63,951 bases of DNA from Desulfobacteraceae bacterium (GTDB lineage: Bacteria > Desulfobacterota > Desulfobacteria > Desulfobacterales > JAABSP01). Each line of letters opens with the position of its first letter. The stretch's first letter is position 1. A program made the translations under genes and the position numbers. The notes beneath the pieces were generated by a model. That model worked only from the letters and a program-made list of their open reading frames with translations. It was not told where the DNA came from and did not search any database. This document shows positions 52,547 through 62,300 of the stretch, piece by piece. The stretch spans positions 1-63,951 of the forward strand of contig JAABSP010000027.1 in assembly GCA_011390345.1 (NCBI GenBank), written 5' to 3'.

Positions 52547-54490
52547 ATGAGCAACAAAGTTATCGGAATCGACCTGGGAACCACCAACTCCTGCGTCTCG
52601 ATCATGGAGGGCGGGGAGGCTAAAGTCATCACCAACCCCGAAGGCGGACGGACCACCCCTTCCATCGTGGCCATCTCCGAGAGCGGAGAGCGAATGGTGG
52701 GGCAGATCGCGAAGCGGCAGGCCATCACCAACCCCGAGAACACGGTCTCCGGCGTAAAGCGGCTCATCGGCCGCAAGTACGACTCCCCAGAAGCTCAGCG
52801 GGACGCCAAGGTGCTGCCCTTTAAAATTGAAAAGGCAGGAAACGGTGACATCCGGATCAATCTCCGGGGCAAGGGGTACAGCCCGGCCGAGATCTCCTCT
52901 CACATTCTGGCCAACATCAAAAAGGCCGCGGAGGAGTATCTGGGCGAGACCGTGACCGACGCGGTCATCACCGTGCCGGCCTACTTCAGCGACAGCCAGC
53001 GTCAGGCCACCAAGGATGCGGGGAAGATCGCTGGTCTGAACGTCCTGCGGATCATCAACGAGCCGACCGCGGCCTCCCTGGCCTACGGTCTGGACAAGAA
53101 GAACGAGGAGAAGATAGCGGTCTTCGACCTTGGCGGCGGGACCTTTGACATCTCGATTCTGGAGATCGGCGACGGTGTATTTGAAGTAAAAGCCACCAAC
53201 GGCGACACCCATCTGGGCGGCGAGGATTTTGACCTGCGCCTCATCGACTATATCGCAGACGAGTTCCGCAAAGACCAGGGCATCGACTTGAGAGGCGACA
53301 AGATGGCCCTGCAGCGGCTCAAAGAGGCGGCCGAAAAGGCGAAGATGGAGCTGTCCAGCTCCATGGAGACCGATGTGAATCTCCCCTTTATTACGGCCGA
53401 TGCATCGGGCCCCAAGCATCTCAACGTCAAGATCACCCGGGCCAAGCTCGAGGGGCTGGTGAGCGATCTGCTCGACAACCTCGAAGGCCCCTGTAGAACC
53501 GCGATAAAGGATGCGGGGATGACCAAAGATGACATCAACGAGGTGATCCTCGTGGGCGGCATGACCCGGATGCCTGAGGTACAGGAGCGGGTGAAGAAGA
53601 TCTTCGGCAAGGCTCCCAACAAGGGCGTCAACCCGGACGAGGTGGTGGCACTGGGCGCGGCCATCCAGGGCGGTGTGCTCAAGGGCGATGTAAAGGATGT
53701 GCTTCTGCTGGATGTGACCCCGCTGTCGCTCGGCATCGAGACCCTGGGCGGCGTCATGACCAAGCTGATCGAGAAGAACACCACCATTCCGGCCCGCAAG
53801 AGCCAGATCTTCTCCACGGCCGAGGAGAATCAGCCGGCCGTGACGGTCCATGTGCTCCAGGGCGAGCGGGAGATGGCTTCGGGCAACAAGACCCTGGGGC
53901 AGTTCGAGCTGGCGGGAATCCCCCCGGCGCCCCGCGGCACACCCCAGATCGAGGTGGCCTTCGACATCGACGCCAACGGCATCGTGCAGGTATCGGCCAA
54001 GGATATGGCCACCGGCAAGGAGCAGTCGATCCGGATCACGGCCTCCAGCGGCCTCTCCCAGGAGGAGATCGACCGGCTGGTAAAGGATGCCGAGATGCAT
54101 GCGGACGAGGATCGGAAGCGCAGAGAGCTGATCGACGCGAGAAACCAGGCCGATTCCCTGGTGTATGGGACCGAGAAGAGCCTCAAGGATGTGGGCGACA
54201 AGATCGACGCGGGCGCCAGAGGCGACGTGGAAGCCGCGATCAACGATCTGAAGGAAGCCATGAAGGGCGACGACGCAGCCCAAATCAAGGCCAAGACCGA
54301 AGCCTTGAGCACAGCCTCCCACAAGCTGGCCGAGGCCATGTATGGACAGGCCGGCGGCCAGGGCCAAGGCGCTCACGCCCATCACGGGCAGCAGGGCGGC
54401 GGCATGCACGGACACGGCGGAGCGGATCACCCCCGCGAGGAAAAAGAAAAAGAGGATGTGGTCGATGCGGAGTTCGAAGAAGTGGCATAA
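52547..54490 (+). CDS. dnaK: Chaperone DnaK
   Basis: 647 aa Hsp70. ATPase motifs [48 protein letters not shown] and [16 protein letters not shown]; substrate domain from about 390 ([18 protein letters not shown]). The C-terminus is GQ/H-rich and ends with the EFEEVA variant of the DnaJ-binding tail. ATG 52547 follows AGGAGGGA, so the longer frame from 52523 is unlikely. grpE and dnaJ are not adjacent. A hairpin terminator follows 40 nt past the stop. Confidence 0.97.
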   Translation: MSNKVIGIDLGTTNSCVSIMEGGEAKVITNPEGGRTTPSIVAISESGERMVGQIAKRQAITNPENTVSGVKRLIGRKYDSPEAQRDAKVLPFKIEKAGNGDIRINLRGKGYSPAEISSHILANIKKAAEEYLGETVTDAVITVPAYFSDSQRQATKDAGKIAGLNVLRIINEPTAASLAYGLDKKNEEKIAVFDLGGGTFDISILEIGDGVFEVKATNGDTHLGGEDFDLRLIDYIADEFRKDQGIDLRGDKMALQRLKEAAEKAKMELSSSMETDVNLPFITADASGPKHLNVKITRAKLEGLVSDLLDNLEGPCRTAIKDAGMTKDDINEVILVGGMTRMPEVQERVKKIFGKAPNKGVNPDEVVALGAAIQGGVLKGDVKDVLLLDVTPLSLGIETLGGVMTKLIEKNTTIPARKSQIFSTAEENQPAVTVHVLQGEREMASGNKTLGQFELAGIPPAPRGTPQIEVAFDIDANGIVQVSAKDMATGKEQSIRITASSGLSQEEIDRLVKDAEMHADEDRKRRELIDARNQADSLVYGTEKSLKDVGDKIDAGARGDVEAAINDLKEAMKGDDAAQIKAKTEALSTASHKLAEAMYGQAGGQGQGAHAHHGQQGGGMHGHGGADHPREEKEKEDVVDAEFEEVA

Positions 54491-54530
54491 GCCGCAATGA
54501 AGAATATCCGGAATCCGTAAGATCCGGAAA

Positions 54531-54565
54531 AAGGGCGATGTCTGCAAAAGGCATCGCCCTTTTCA
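54531..54565. terminator. Bidirectional hairpin terminator between dnaK and a DUF421 remnant
   Basis: AAGGGCGATG (54531-54540) pairs perfectly with CATCGCCCTT (54552-54561) around an 11-nt loop. On the plus strand it runs into TTTC, on the minus strand into TTTTTCC; it would stop both dnaK and the minus-strand remnant. Confidence 0.85.
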
Positions 54566-54665
54566 CTTCTTGATCACGCTCATGTCTCCGTCTCTTTCCA
54601 GATAGACCGCTTCGATGCCGCCCGGGTCTGTGGTGCTGGCCTTCAACCGGAGATCCCGGGGAAAA
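54563..54665 (-). pseudogene. C-terminal remnant of a DUF421/YetF-like membrane protein
   Basis: The minus strand reads DLRLKASTTDPGGIEAVYLE then RDGDMSVIKK and a stop at 54563-54565, which matches the last ~30 residues of DUF421 (YetF-like) proteins. Upstream the frame enters a T/A-rich stretch with no homology, so about 85% of the gene is gone. The rest of the 405-bp gap (54666-54895) is the AT-rich promoter and leader of the cold-shock gene. Confidence 0.5.
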
Positions 54666-54727
54666 AAAGTCTTTTTTTCCACCCCTTTTTTTTCTAAGGA
54701 ATCCTCATTTTATTTTTATTTTTTTTC

Positions 54728-54756
54728 TTGACTCCCAAACCCGGAATTGATAAATT
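54728..54756 (+). promoter_or_regulatory. Promoter and long leader of the cold-shock gene
   Basis: TTGACT (54728-54733), a 17-bp spacer and TAAATT (54751-54756) follow an extremely T/A-rich block. A transcript from here would carry a 5' leader of about 130 nt before the ATG at 54896; such long leaders are typical of cold-shock mRNAs. Confidence 0.6.
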
Positions 54757-54895
54757 TGCATACAACGTAGCTCGTCCGGTTGTGGAGGGCTGGTTTCGTT
54801 TGTAGGGCATTCCATTTGTCAACGTCAGTTTGAAAGTGGCGCCCCTAAAGCGAAAGATTGCTTAAGAATTTAATTGAGGAAAAAGGAGTGGCCGC

Positions 54896-55099
54896 ATGAC
54901 GAATGGAGTCGTGAAATGGTTCAGTGACAGCAAGGGTTATGGATTCATCGAGCAGGAAGACGGACCGGATGTATTTGTTCATCACACCGGTATCAACGGA
55001 TCAGGCTTCAAAACTCTGGAAGAGGGTGATAGAGTGACCTTCGAGATCACCCAGGGTCAGAAGGGCCCCGCGGCTGTCAATGTTACCGTCGTAAAGTAA
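54896..55099 (+). CDS. Cold shock protein (CspA family)
   Basis: 67 aa single OB-fold RNA/DNA-binding protein. RNP1 SKGYGFIEQ and RNP2 DVFVHHTGI are intact, and [13 protein letters not shown] is the family start. AAAAAGGAGTGGCCGC precedes the ATG. The RNP1 aromatic residues are present, with His-His in place of the usual His-Phe/His-Tyr in RNP2. A strong terminator follows. Confidence 0.96.
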   Translation: MTNGVVKWFSDSKGYGFIEQEDGPDVFVHHTGINGSGFKTLEEGDRVTFEITQGQKGPAAVNVTVVK

Positions 55100-55146
55100 A
55101 GTAACGTATTACAGCATAAGCAAGACCCGATAAGCCCCCCCCCCTG

Positions 55147-55190
55147 AAGAGGCATCCTGCCGGCAGTTTTTGCAGGGTGCCTCTTTTTTA
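55147..55190 (+). terminator. Intrinsic terminator after the cold-shock gene
   Basis: GAGGCATCCTGC pairs with GCAGGGTGCCTC over 12 bp (one G-T pair) around an 11-nt loop; TTTTTT follows. It lies about 50 nt past the stop, preceded by a run of ten C. Confidence 0.93.
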
Positions 55191-55213
55191 TTGTCTGGGG
55201 TTGAAACCCCAGG

Positions 55214-55867
55214 CTAAAACCCCATCTCCGCATTCACCAGAATCACCCGAATCCGCCCTTTGGGAAAGGATTTCTCCGTAATGGCCCAGTGGTTGCAGAT
55301 CCGATCCGGGCTCTTGCAGTCGTGGCAGTAGCCGGTCTTGACGCAGGGGGTCTTCTTCTCCAGCCGCATGGTATTGACCGGTGCCGCGTAATCCTTGATC
55401 CGGCCGATCGCGTCATCCAGGTCTCCGACGATCTTGTTCCGGCCCGCGATGATGATCACGTTTTTGGGGCCGAAGGTGATCCCGGCCACCCGATTGCCGA
55501 TCATGTCGAGGTTGACCAGCATGCCATCCTCGGTGATCGCGTTGGTTCCGGTGATGAAAAGATCCACCAGCAGGCTCTGGCGTCTGCGCTCATAGTTCTC
55601 TTCCGGGGAGAGGGATTTGTCGTAGGTATCGAGCACCTCATATTTTTCATCCGATTTGACAGCATCGTAAAGCCCTGATTCCACAAAGGAGAGGGAGCCG
55701 CCCCAGGAGACGGTCTTCGGGTTGACCTTCGGCAGAATCTCCTCTGTCGCGATCCGTTTGGCATCCTCTGGGTCTTCCGCGATAAAAACCTCGAAATTGT
55801 TCTCCTCCAATGCCTCTTTGATGGTTTCCAGCTTAAGCTTCCAATAGTTTTGGATGGGATTTTCCAT
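55214..55867 (-). CDS. LUD domain (DUF162, LutC/YkgG-like) protein
   Basis: 217 aa. The LUD fold is seen in KRIATEEILPKVNPKTVSWGGSLSFVESGLYDAV and DLFITGTNAITEDGMLVNLDMIGNRVAG; a cysteine cluster follows near the C-terminus (TPCVKTGYCHDC and RICNHW) that could bind a metal or cluster. LUD proteins serve in lactate oxidation complexes, but no lutA/lutB partner is adjacent, so the role is open. AAGGAG precedes the ATG. Confidence 0.85.
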   Translation of the reverse strand: MENPIQNYWKLKLETIKEALEENNFEVFIAEDPEDAKRIATEEILPKVNPKTVSWGGSLSFVESGLYDAVKSDEKYEVLDTYDKSLSPEENYERRRQSLLVDLFITGTNAITEDGMLVNLDMIGNRVAGITFGPKNVIIIAGRNKIVGDLDDAIGRIKDYAAPVNTMRLEKKTPCVKTGYCHDCKSPDRICNHWAITEKSFPKGRIRVILVNAEMGF

Positions 55868-56055
55868 GAGTCATCTTCTCCTTTTTTTTAAGGCGTTCTT
55901 TTTTCATTCGGTAAACCGGTTTTCAGGTTTCAATCCTTTGGATGCATCTTTGGATCTGTCTTTGCCTCTCTTCTATAACCCTGAGTATGGCAGCCCTGCA
56001 CCCTTGGAGCAATCTTTTTCTTTTTTCGGCAGAAGATCCGGCTTTTTGAAATGGA

Positions 56056-56964
56056 TTACCGGTTGAAAAGGATCATCCCGGTCAGGATCATAAACATGCC
56101 TACCCCATGATAGATCTGCAGCTCTTCCCCCAGAAAGACGATGGCCAGCAGGGAGGCAAAGACCGGAAGCAGATTGATGAAAAGGCCGGTGCGGTTGGCT
56201 CCGATCATCTCGGCTCCCCGGTTCCAGCAGAGGTAGGCCACGATCGAGGGAAAGATCGCGACATAGAGGATGCTGGCAATCACCTGCCCGTTGACCGGAA
56301 AGGGCGGGTATGTGATCCGCTCCCAGATATAGAGGGGCACAAGTGCGGCAACGCCGATGCCGAAGGAGTAGGTGAGAAAGCTGAAGGGGTGGATCGGGGG
56401 CCGTCTGCGCAGCAGCGCGGTGTAGAGTCCATAGAGGATCACCGCGATGATCATCAGCAGATCCCCGACCGCAAATGTGAAACCGAGCAGGGTCTGCAGC
56501 TCCCCCCGCAGCACCACGAATCCCGCGCCGAAGATGCATAGAGCGACGCCGAGAACCTGAACTTTGGCCACCTTCTCGTGGAAGAGAAAGAGGGTGATAA
56601 GAATGATAAAGGCCGGCATGGTGGTCTGGATCAGTGCCCCGTTGATCGCGGTGATGGTGTGAACCGCTGTATAGAGCAGCGTATTGAAGCAGGAGATCCC
56701 GAAGAAGGAGAGGATCAGCATGATCTTCCAGCCCTTGACCACCTGGGGCCAGTCCCGCTTTACATAGGGCCATGTCAGGGGGAGCAGGATGAGAAAAGCG
56801 ATGGCCCACCGCCAGAAAGCGAGGCTTACCGGCGGGATCAGATGCACAACTCCCCTGGCCAGTACGATATTGCCGGCCCAGCAGAGGGGCGCGACCGAGA
56901 CGATCAGATAGGGGAGGGCGCGGGCAAATAGTCCTGTGGGTTCATCCCTGGTGGTTTTCTTCAT
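56056..56964 (-). CDS. EamA/DMT-family membrane transporter
   Basis: 302 aa with ten predicted TMs in two EamA repeats. The first repeat begins LIVSVAPLCWAGNIVLARGVVHLIPPVSLAFWRWAIAF, and INGALIQTTMPAFIILITLFLFHEK ends it; the second ends FINLLPVFASLLAIVFLGEEL. Family members export metabolites or amino acids; the substrate is not known. The 188-bp gap to the LUD gene (55868-56055) shows nothing I can support. Confidence 0.88.
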   Translation of the reverse strand: MKKTTRDEPTGLFARALPYLIVSVAPLCWAGNIVLARGVVHLIPPVSLAFWRWAIAFLILLPLTWPYVKRDWPQVVKGWKIMLILSFFGISCFNTLLYTAVHTITAINGALIQTTMPAFIILITLFLFHEKVAKVQVLGVALCIFGAGFVVLRGELQTLLGFTFAVGDLLMIIAVILYGLYTALLRRRPPIHPFSFLTYSFGIGVAALVPLYIWERITYPPFPVNGQVIASILYVAIFPSIVAYLCWNRGAEMIGANRTGLFINLLPVFASLLAIVFLGEELQIYHGVGMFMILTGMILFNR

Positions 56965-57032
56965 ATGGCAGCTCCATCCTTTGCTGTAGAATGTCCATCA
57001 CAGATCATCATTAGCATCAGATGCATAAGAGT

Positions 57033-58232
57033 TCAAGACCGCTCTTTGCCCAGTACAGCAATAGCTAATGGCCCTAACGCACATCCCGTGCCCATCACCG
57101 TAAAAGCGATTCCCCAGCCCACGGCCGGGCTTCCATGAAAAAGATCCAATATCATACCCACGGCAAGAGGCCCTATAAATGCGGCCCCAAATCCGATGGT
57201 GGAATGAACCGCCAGCGTCGCGCCCCGTCCCCCCGGCGGCGACTGGGCCACAGCCCCGGCCGTAAGCGATGCCGAATCCCCCAACACGGCCGCGCCGTAG
57301 ATCAGCGTCAGAATCACCACAAAGGCATAGGGCAGAGGCGCGGAAAAGCCCACCGCGATGCTCAACAGCGCTGAACTCAGCATGACCACGGTCAGAATTT
57401 TCTTCCGGCCGTACCGCCGGCAGAGTTCATTGCCTCCGATGCTCGCGGGCAGTCCGATCAGATTGATGAGTGCGGCCACCTGGGTCGGGCTCGGAAAAAG
57501 CGTTGCGGTCTTTTGGAGCTGACCGCTGAAGAAGAGAAAGGCAACAATCCATGAGCGCATGCTGAAAAGCTCCCACATGTGGGCAGCATACCCCAGAATA
57601 TAGGCCATGACCTGCCGACGGCGCAGCACCGTCAGAATCCCGGCCTGAAAAGGAACCGGCGCTTCGTCATCAACGATCTTCCCACGCGGGGCAAACAGAA
57701 CAACCCCAATCGCGCCGCCAGCCGCCAGAATTCCCGCAACTCCGAAAGCCCACCGCCACCCGAAGATCGGCTCGATCTCTCCGGCCATAAGATAGGAAAG
57801 GCTCGTTCCCAGGCTGAAGGAGGCCGTGTAAAAGGAGATATACCGGGACTGTTTGGGCCCCTCTGTATGATCGCTCAACAGCTTCAGCCCCGGCATGTAG
57901 ATCCCGGCCAGACTGATCCCCGCCAGAAAGCGCCAGAATAGGGCAGAGGTGAAGCCGTCCGCGTCCGCGGCATATCCGATGGATGAAACCGCGCCGACAA
58001 AGAGGCCGAAGAGCAGAATGGAACGGGCATCCCGCCGGTCTGTCAGGATCGTGAGTACCGGAACCGCCAGCACATACGCGCCGTAATAGACCGCATTGAG
58101 CCATCCGGCCTGGGTGTGGGTGAGGTTCCAGGTCTTGAGGAAGAGGGGCAGCAGTGCGGGAAACGCGGCAAGACCTGAGAGGCCGAGGATTTCCGCGGTG
58201 CATAGCAGCAGGGTAAGGCGGAGATGTGACAA
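57033..58232 (-). CDS. MFS transporter
   Basis: 399 aa with about 12 TMs. Motif A-like LTDRRDARSILLFGLFVGA is between TM2 and TM3, and GRKKILTVVMLSSALLS marks the second half. The start is TTG at 58232 (LSHLRLTLLLCTAEILGLSG). It is followed by the EamA gene 68 bp away in the same direction. The substrate is unknown. Confidence 0.85.
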   Translation of the reverse strand: MSHLRLTLLLCTAEILGLSGLAAFPALLPLFLKTWNLTHTQAGWLNAVYYGAYVLAVPVLTILTDRRDARSILLFGLFVGAVSSIGYAADADGFTSALFWRFLAGISLAGIYMPGLKLLSDHTEGPKQSRYISFYTASFSLGTSLSYLMAGEIEPIFGWRWAFGVAGILAAGGAIGVVLFAPRGKIVDDEAPVPFQAGILTVLRRRQVMAYILGYAAHMWELFSMRSWIVAFLFFSGQLQKTATLFPSPTQVAALINLIGLPASIGGNELCRRYGRKKILTVVMLSSALLSIAVGFSAPLPYAFVVILTLIYGAAVLGDSASLTAGAVAQSPPGGRGATLAVHSTIGFGAAFIGPLAVGMILDLFHGSPAVGWGIAFTVMGTGCALGPLAIAVLGKERS

Positions 58233-58528
58233 TCGCTCTCTTTCGTTTCCTCGATCAGATACAGGCAGGGATTGGACACATCCTACAGGGTGCAGACCGC
58301 GGATTTTCTTTCCGGTTCATGTACGAAATTGATATGCAGACCCGCAGGGACAGCTTTTGAAATTTGCATTTGGTGAGATTGGGGTTACGGGTATCCTGCC
58401 CATGTTCGGATGAGAATATATTCGATTGCAAAGCCACTTGCAAGAAAAATCAAAAAAGCCGGTCCGCTTGGGGGGCCGACCCGTATCTCCATTTCCATAT
58501 GGTTAAAATTGAGGGAAACCCACTCACG

Positions 58529-58557
58529 TTGACACATTCGCCGTTCGGATGTATGAT
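58529..58557 (+). promoter_or_regulatory. Promoter of the PIN-toxin pair
   Basis: TTGACA (58529-58534), a 17-bp spacer and TATGAT (58552-58557), a near-consensus match 54 nt ahead of the antitoxin ATG. The rest of 58233-58528 contains only a weak GC-rich stem at about 58468-58490 and no gene. Confidence 0.78.
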
Positions 58558-58610
58558 TTAGCCATTGCCTGACCTGCGGAATTTTTGAGGATCTTGAAAA
58601 GGAACTCATC

Positions 58611-58838
58611 ATGCCAACCGAAATCCATATCACCGTATCCGAATTCCAATCCATATTGACGCAGACCCCTTTGCCCTCCGACATGCGATTGACTCTCTCC
58701 TTTGAAGATGAGGGTTTGGCCAGGGCGTTTTTGAGAAAAAGAAGTGCTGTCGAAGCCATGAAGCGTCTCAGAGGAACCGGAAACGGGAATCTGGTTGCGG
58801 CGCTTCTGAGGGAAAGAAACGCGGATGAGTCGAGATGA
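58611..58838 (+). CDS. Putative antitoxin of the PIN pair
   Basis: 75 aa. TEIHITVSEFQSIL starts it; the C-terminal half is basic and helical (LARAFLRKRSAVEAMKRLRGTGNGNLVAALLRERN). AAAAGGAAC lies upstream of the ATG. Assignment rests on the ATGA overlap with the PIN gene and on the promoter at 58529. Confidence 0.75.
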   Translation: MPTEIHITVSEFQSILTQTPLPSDMRLTLSFEDEGLARAFLRKRSAVEAMKRLRGTGNGNLVAALLRERNADESR

Positions 58839-59257
58839 CGGCGTATGTCTTCGATACTTCTGCTCTGTTTGCCTACATCGAAAATGAAGAGGGCGCGGAA
58901 ACGGTTCATTCTCTGCTGATGAGGGCGATAGACGGCATGGATGAGATTTTTATTTCAGCCATTACGGCTATAGAGATCTTCTATGTTTCGCTTCAGGAGC
59001 AGGGAGAAATAATAGCGGAAAAACGGCTGGAATTGATTCGAGAGCTGCCGCTCATCCCGGTGCCGTTGGATTTGAATCTGACAAAGCTGATCCGCGGTAT
59101 CAAGGCAAAGAACCGAATGTCCTTGGCAGATTGCTGCATCGCGGGGCTGGCTATGTCCAAAAGCGCGACGCTCGTTCACAAAGATCCTGAGTTCGAACAG
59201 GTATCGGATGGGATAGCGCAGGTGAGGCTGCCTTACAAATCGTTTTCGAGGTCATGA
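58835..59257 (+). CDS. PIN-domain toxin (VapC-like)
   Basis: 140 aa. YVFDTSALFAYIENEEGAE (first Asp), AITAIEIFYVSLQE (Glu), RMSLADCCIAGLAMSKSATLVHKDPEFEQV (Asp and the terminal Asp) form a full PIN active site. It is a VapC-type ribonuclease, unlike the VapC at 32422 in sequence. Its start overlaps the antitoxin stop as ATGA. Confidence 0.9.
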   Translation: MTAYVFDTSALFAYIENEEGAETVHSLLMRAIDGMDEIFISAITAIEIFYVSLQEQGEIIAEKRLELIRELPLIPVPLDLNLTKLIRGIKAKNRMSLADCCIAGLAMSKSATLVHKDPEFEQVSDGIAQVRLPYKSFSRS

Positions 59258-59262
59258 AACGA

Positions 59263-59364
59263 TGAACCTTTACAAGGTTCATCGGAATGAGCTTTGGACC
59301 ACCGAGGTTTACCGGAATGAGAAGAATGAGGCGCGGGAAAGGCAGTTGCAGTTGAATTTGTAAA
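59263..59364 (+). CDS. Possible 33-aa small ORF after the PIN toxin
   Basis: ATG at 59263 opens a 33-codon frame (NLYKVHRNELWTTEVYRNEK near its start) ending at TAA 59362-59364. Its first bases form a perfect 10-bp hairpin GATGAACCTT-TAC-AAGGTTCATC (59261-59283), which would cover the start codon. There is no good ribosome site (GAGGTC 11 nt away is marginal). It may be only a gene remnant or a palindromic repeat. The remaining bases to 59396 are the 3' flank of the WD40 gene. Confidence 0.3.
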
Positions 59365-59396
59365 GGATTCCCTCTTTTGCCGGTTTTGCGGTGGCA

Positions 59397-62300
59397 TCAA
59401 TCCTTGTAAATCCCTTGCATTCGGTAGAGGACGAGTTTTCCGCTGGTCAGGGGGACGGCGATGAGGCAGTCGCCGGAGGGGGTGCAGCGGAAGGAGAAGT
59501 CCCATAAAGGTACGGGTGGACCTTTCGGGGAAGGCAGTTCGATTTTGAAAAGCGCGGTTCCGGTTTTCAGATCCCAGAATCGGACGGTGGCGTCCCCGCT
59601 GACGGTTGCCACCTGCCCGCCATCCGGGCTGAATTCGGCGCGAAAAACCGCCTGTTCATGCCCGACAAAGGCGTGTTCTTCCCCGCCGCTTTCCGTATCA
59701 TAGACATGCACCAAAAGATCGCGGCCCACGGCGGCGATTCGCTTTCCGTCCGGGCTGATGGCGGCCCATATGATCCTTTCGTTCGATTTCGGGTATTCCC
59801 TGATCAATGTCGGGAGCCATGTGCGGATGTCCCAAATGCGCGTGGCGCCGTCAACGCCTGCGCTGAGAAGGCTTGCGCCATCACCGCTGAATGCGACGCT
59901 GCCAACTATTCCTTCATGCGCCGCGTGAAACTTCCCCTCTTCCTTTCCGATCTCGAACAGGCCGATCCTGCCGTCATAGCTTGCGGAGGCGATGGCCTTT
60001 CCGTCGGGGGAGAAGGCGACGGCATGGACGGCGTCTGTGTGGCCTTCAAAGGTCTGGATCAGAGTGCCTTCCTTGGCGTCCCATAGCTTTAGTGTTTTAT
60101 CATCGAAACCGCCCGATATGATATGGCTTCCGTCAGGGCTGAATGCGAGGCGCATAATCCTGTCTACATTTGTGTCTTTCTGTTCCCATAGCGTATCTCC
60201 ATGTTCCATTGAATAGAGAATCAAATCGCCATTTGCACAACCCGCCGCGACAGCCGTCCCATCCGGTGAAATGGCAGAGGAGGCCAACTCCTTCTGAAGA
60301 TCGATGACCTTCAAATCTTCAATATTCATTCCCCACCGCCTGACCGTGACATCATTCGCGGCGCTGTAAACGGCATCATCCTTCACCGCAAGGCCGGTCC
60401 CCCCCGCCTGATGTCCCTGAAGCACCCGAAGCGTGACGCCCGTATCGGTGTCCCAGATGCGGAGAGTGCGATCCATGCTTGAGGATATCAGGCGGCGGCC
60501 TTTATCGATGAATTGAAGGCTGACAACATAGTTTTCATGTCCTCGGAGGACGTTTATGCGATCCCCTGTTTCCAAATTCCATAAGACGATATACTTATCA
60601 TCGCTCGACGAGGCGAGAATCGGTTTGTCAGGGTGGAAAGCCACACCTTGGACAGCATTCGTGTGCCCTTGCAGAACATTTTGAGTTTCCCCTGTTTCCA
60701 CATCCCACACCCGCGCGGTCCGGTCATACGAAGAGCTTGCAAGAAGTCGCCCATCCGGGCTGAAGGCGAGCCCGGAAATATTGTTTTGATGCCCCTCAAG
60801 CGTCCTCAGCCTTTCCCCGGTTTCCCCATTCCATAGGGTGATGTCATTATCCGTGCGGCCGCTGGCAAGCATGTCGCCATTCGGGCCTAATGCCAGCGCC
60901 TTAACTTTTGCCGGCGCTTCCCACTCCTTCAACTTTTCGCCATCCGGAAGCGACCAGAGAATGATGCGGCTGTCATTTCCTGCGGTTGCCAGCCATTTGC
61001 CTTCCGGGTGAAAAACAGCGGCCTTGACACTGGTCTCTTGCGCACTCCCCACGGTTTTATGCCCCACCAACCGCGCCCGCACCTCCCCGCTCTTTTCATC
61101 AAACAGCACGACCGCCCCCCGCTCGCCCACAGCCGCCAGAAGGCTTCGGTCCGGGCTGACCGCAACATTCTGCAATACCGCGCCCGCCCCCTCATACACC
61201 TTCTCCGCCTGCCCACCCATCAGATCTGCATACCACGCCATCAGGTTCCGCGCATAAAGCCGATCGGCCGGCATTTCCTTATCCAGCTCCCGAGTCTCGT
61301 TCAATGTTTCGCGGGCCGCCGCATAATCCTCAATCTTTGCAAGAAGAGAAGCATGCGTGAGTCGGGATTCGAAAAGCTCCAGAGTCCGCTCCAGATACTC
61401 CTGCCTTTTTCTTTCCTCATCCTGCACTTTCTTCTCTTCGCTGGCACTTAAAAAACTCTCGGCAAGATCAAAGTGCAGGCCATAACGACTTGCCCACAAT
61501 GCCGTCGGCCTCTTCTCCTCCCACCACGCCCTAGCATACGCCAGATCCAGCCTCGCCAGCAGATCCCCTTCCTCATTTTTATACCGAATCGCCGCCCTCT
61601 CGATCCGCCTATACATCTCCGCAGACCGAGCCTCATCCGCCAGCCACCCGCGCAGCCTCTCCCACTGGCGCAGCAAGCTCTCATGGGAAACGTCCAGCAA
61701 CGTCTCCGGCCCAAGATCCCCGAGATAGGGCATGATAAAGTTCCGCCCCCGCCCCCGGAAATGCTCCACCACCGTGATCACTTCCTCCGATTCCACCCCG
61801 GCAAGCGCCGCGACCCGATCCACCCGAACCGGCTGCCGGATATCCCGCTGTTCCGTGTCCCGCTTGCTCAGATTCCGGAACAGGATCTCCGCAATCCGCG
61901 CCTCTCTTTCCGTCAGCTCTTTTTTATAAATCGCATCCAGCCGCTCCGACAACGCCTTTCCAAAACCGCCCATCGCCTCATAATCGGCCAGCGTCAGGCG
62001 CACCGGCTCCCGCCCATCCTCTTTTGCCTTGTACCAGAGCCACTGGAGCAGATGCTGGAGCAGGGGAAGATGATCCGGGTTGTCTCCGGCATCGGTCAAC
62101 AGCCGCCGGATCAGCGCGGGTTCGATGTCGCACCCCACCACCGCGGGCGGCTCTTCGATGGCCTCGCTCAACTGCTCCCGGTTCAACTGGGGGGTGAGGT
62201 AGAGCCCCGCGTTGATGGCCTCGGCAAGACCTGGAAAGCCGGCGCAGTCCCCTATGAAATCCGAGCGCATGGTGATGATGATATAGATGTTGTCCGACAT

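Noticed and set aside
52532-54547. 671-aa minus-strand open frame antisense to dnaK
   Set aside because: It is a mirror of the strong codon bias of dnaK in GC-rich DNA; its translation has no recognisable domain.
58468-58490. GC-rich stem as a terminator
   Set aside because: It has a mismatch and no minus-strand gene ends there; only a weak hairpin.
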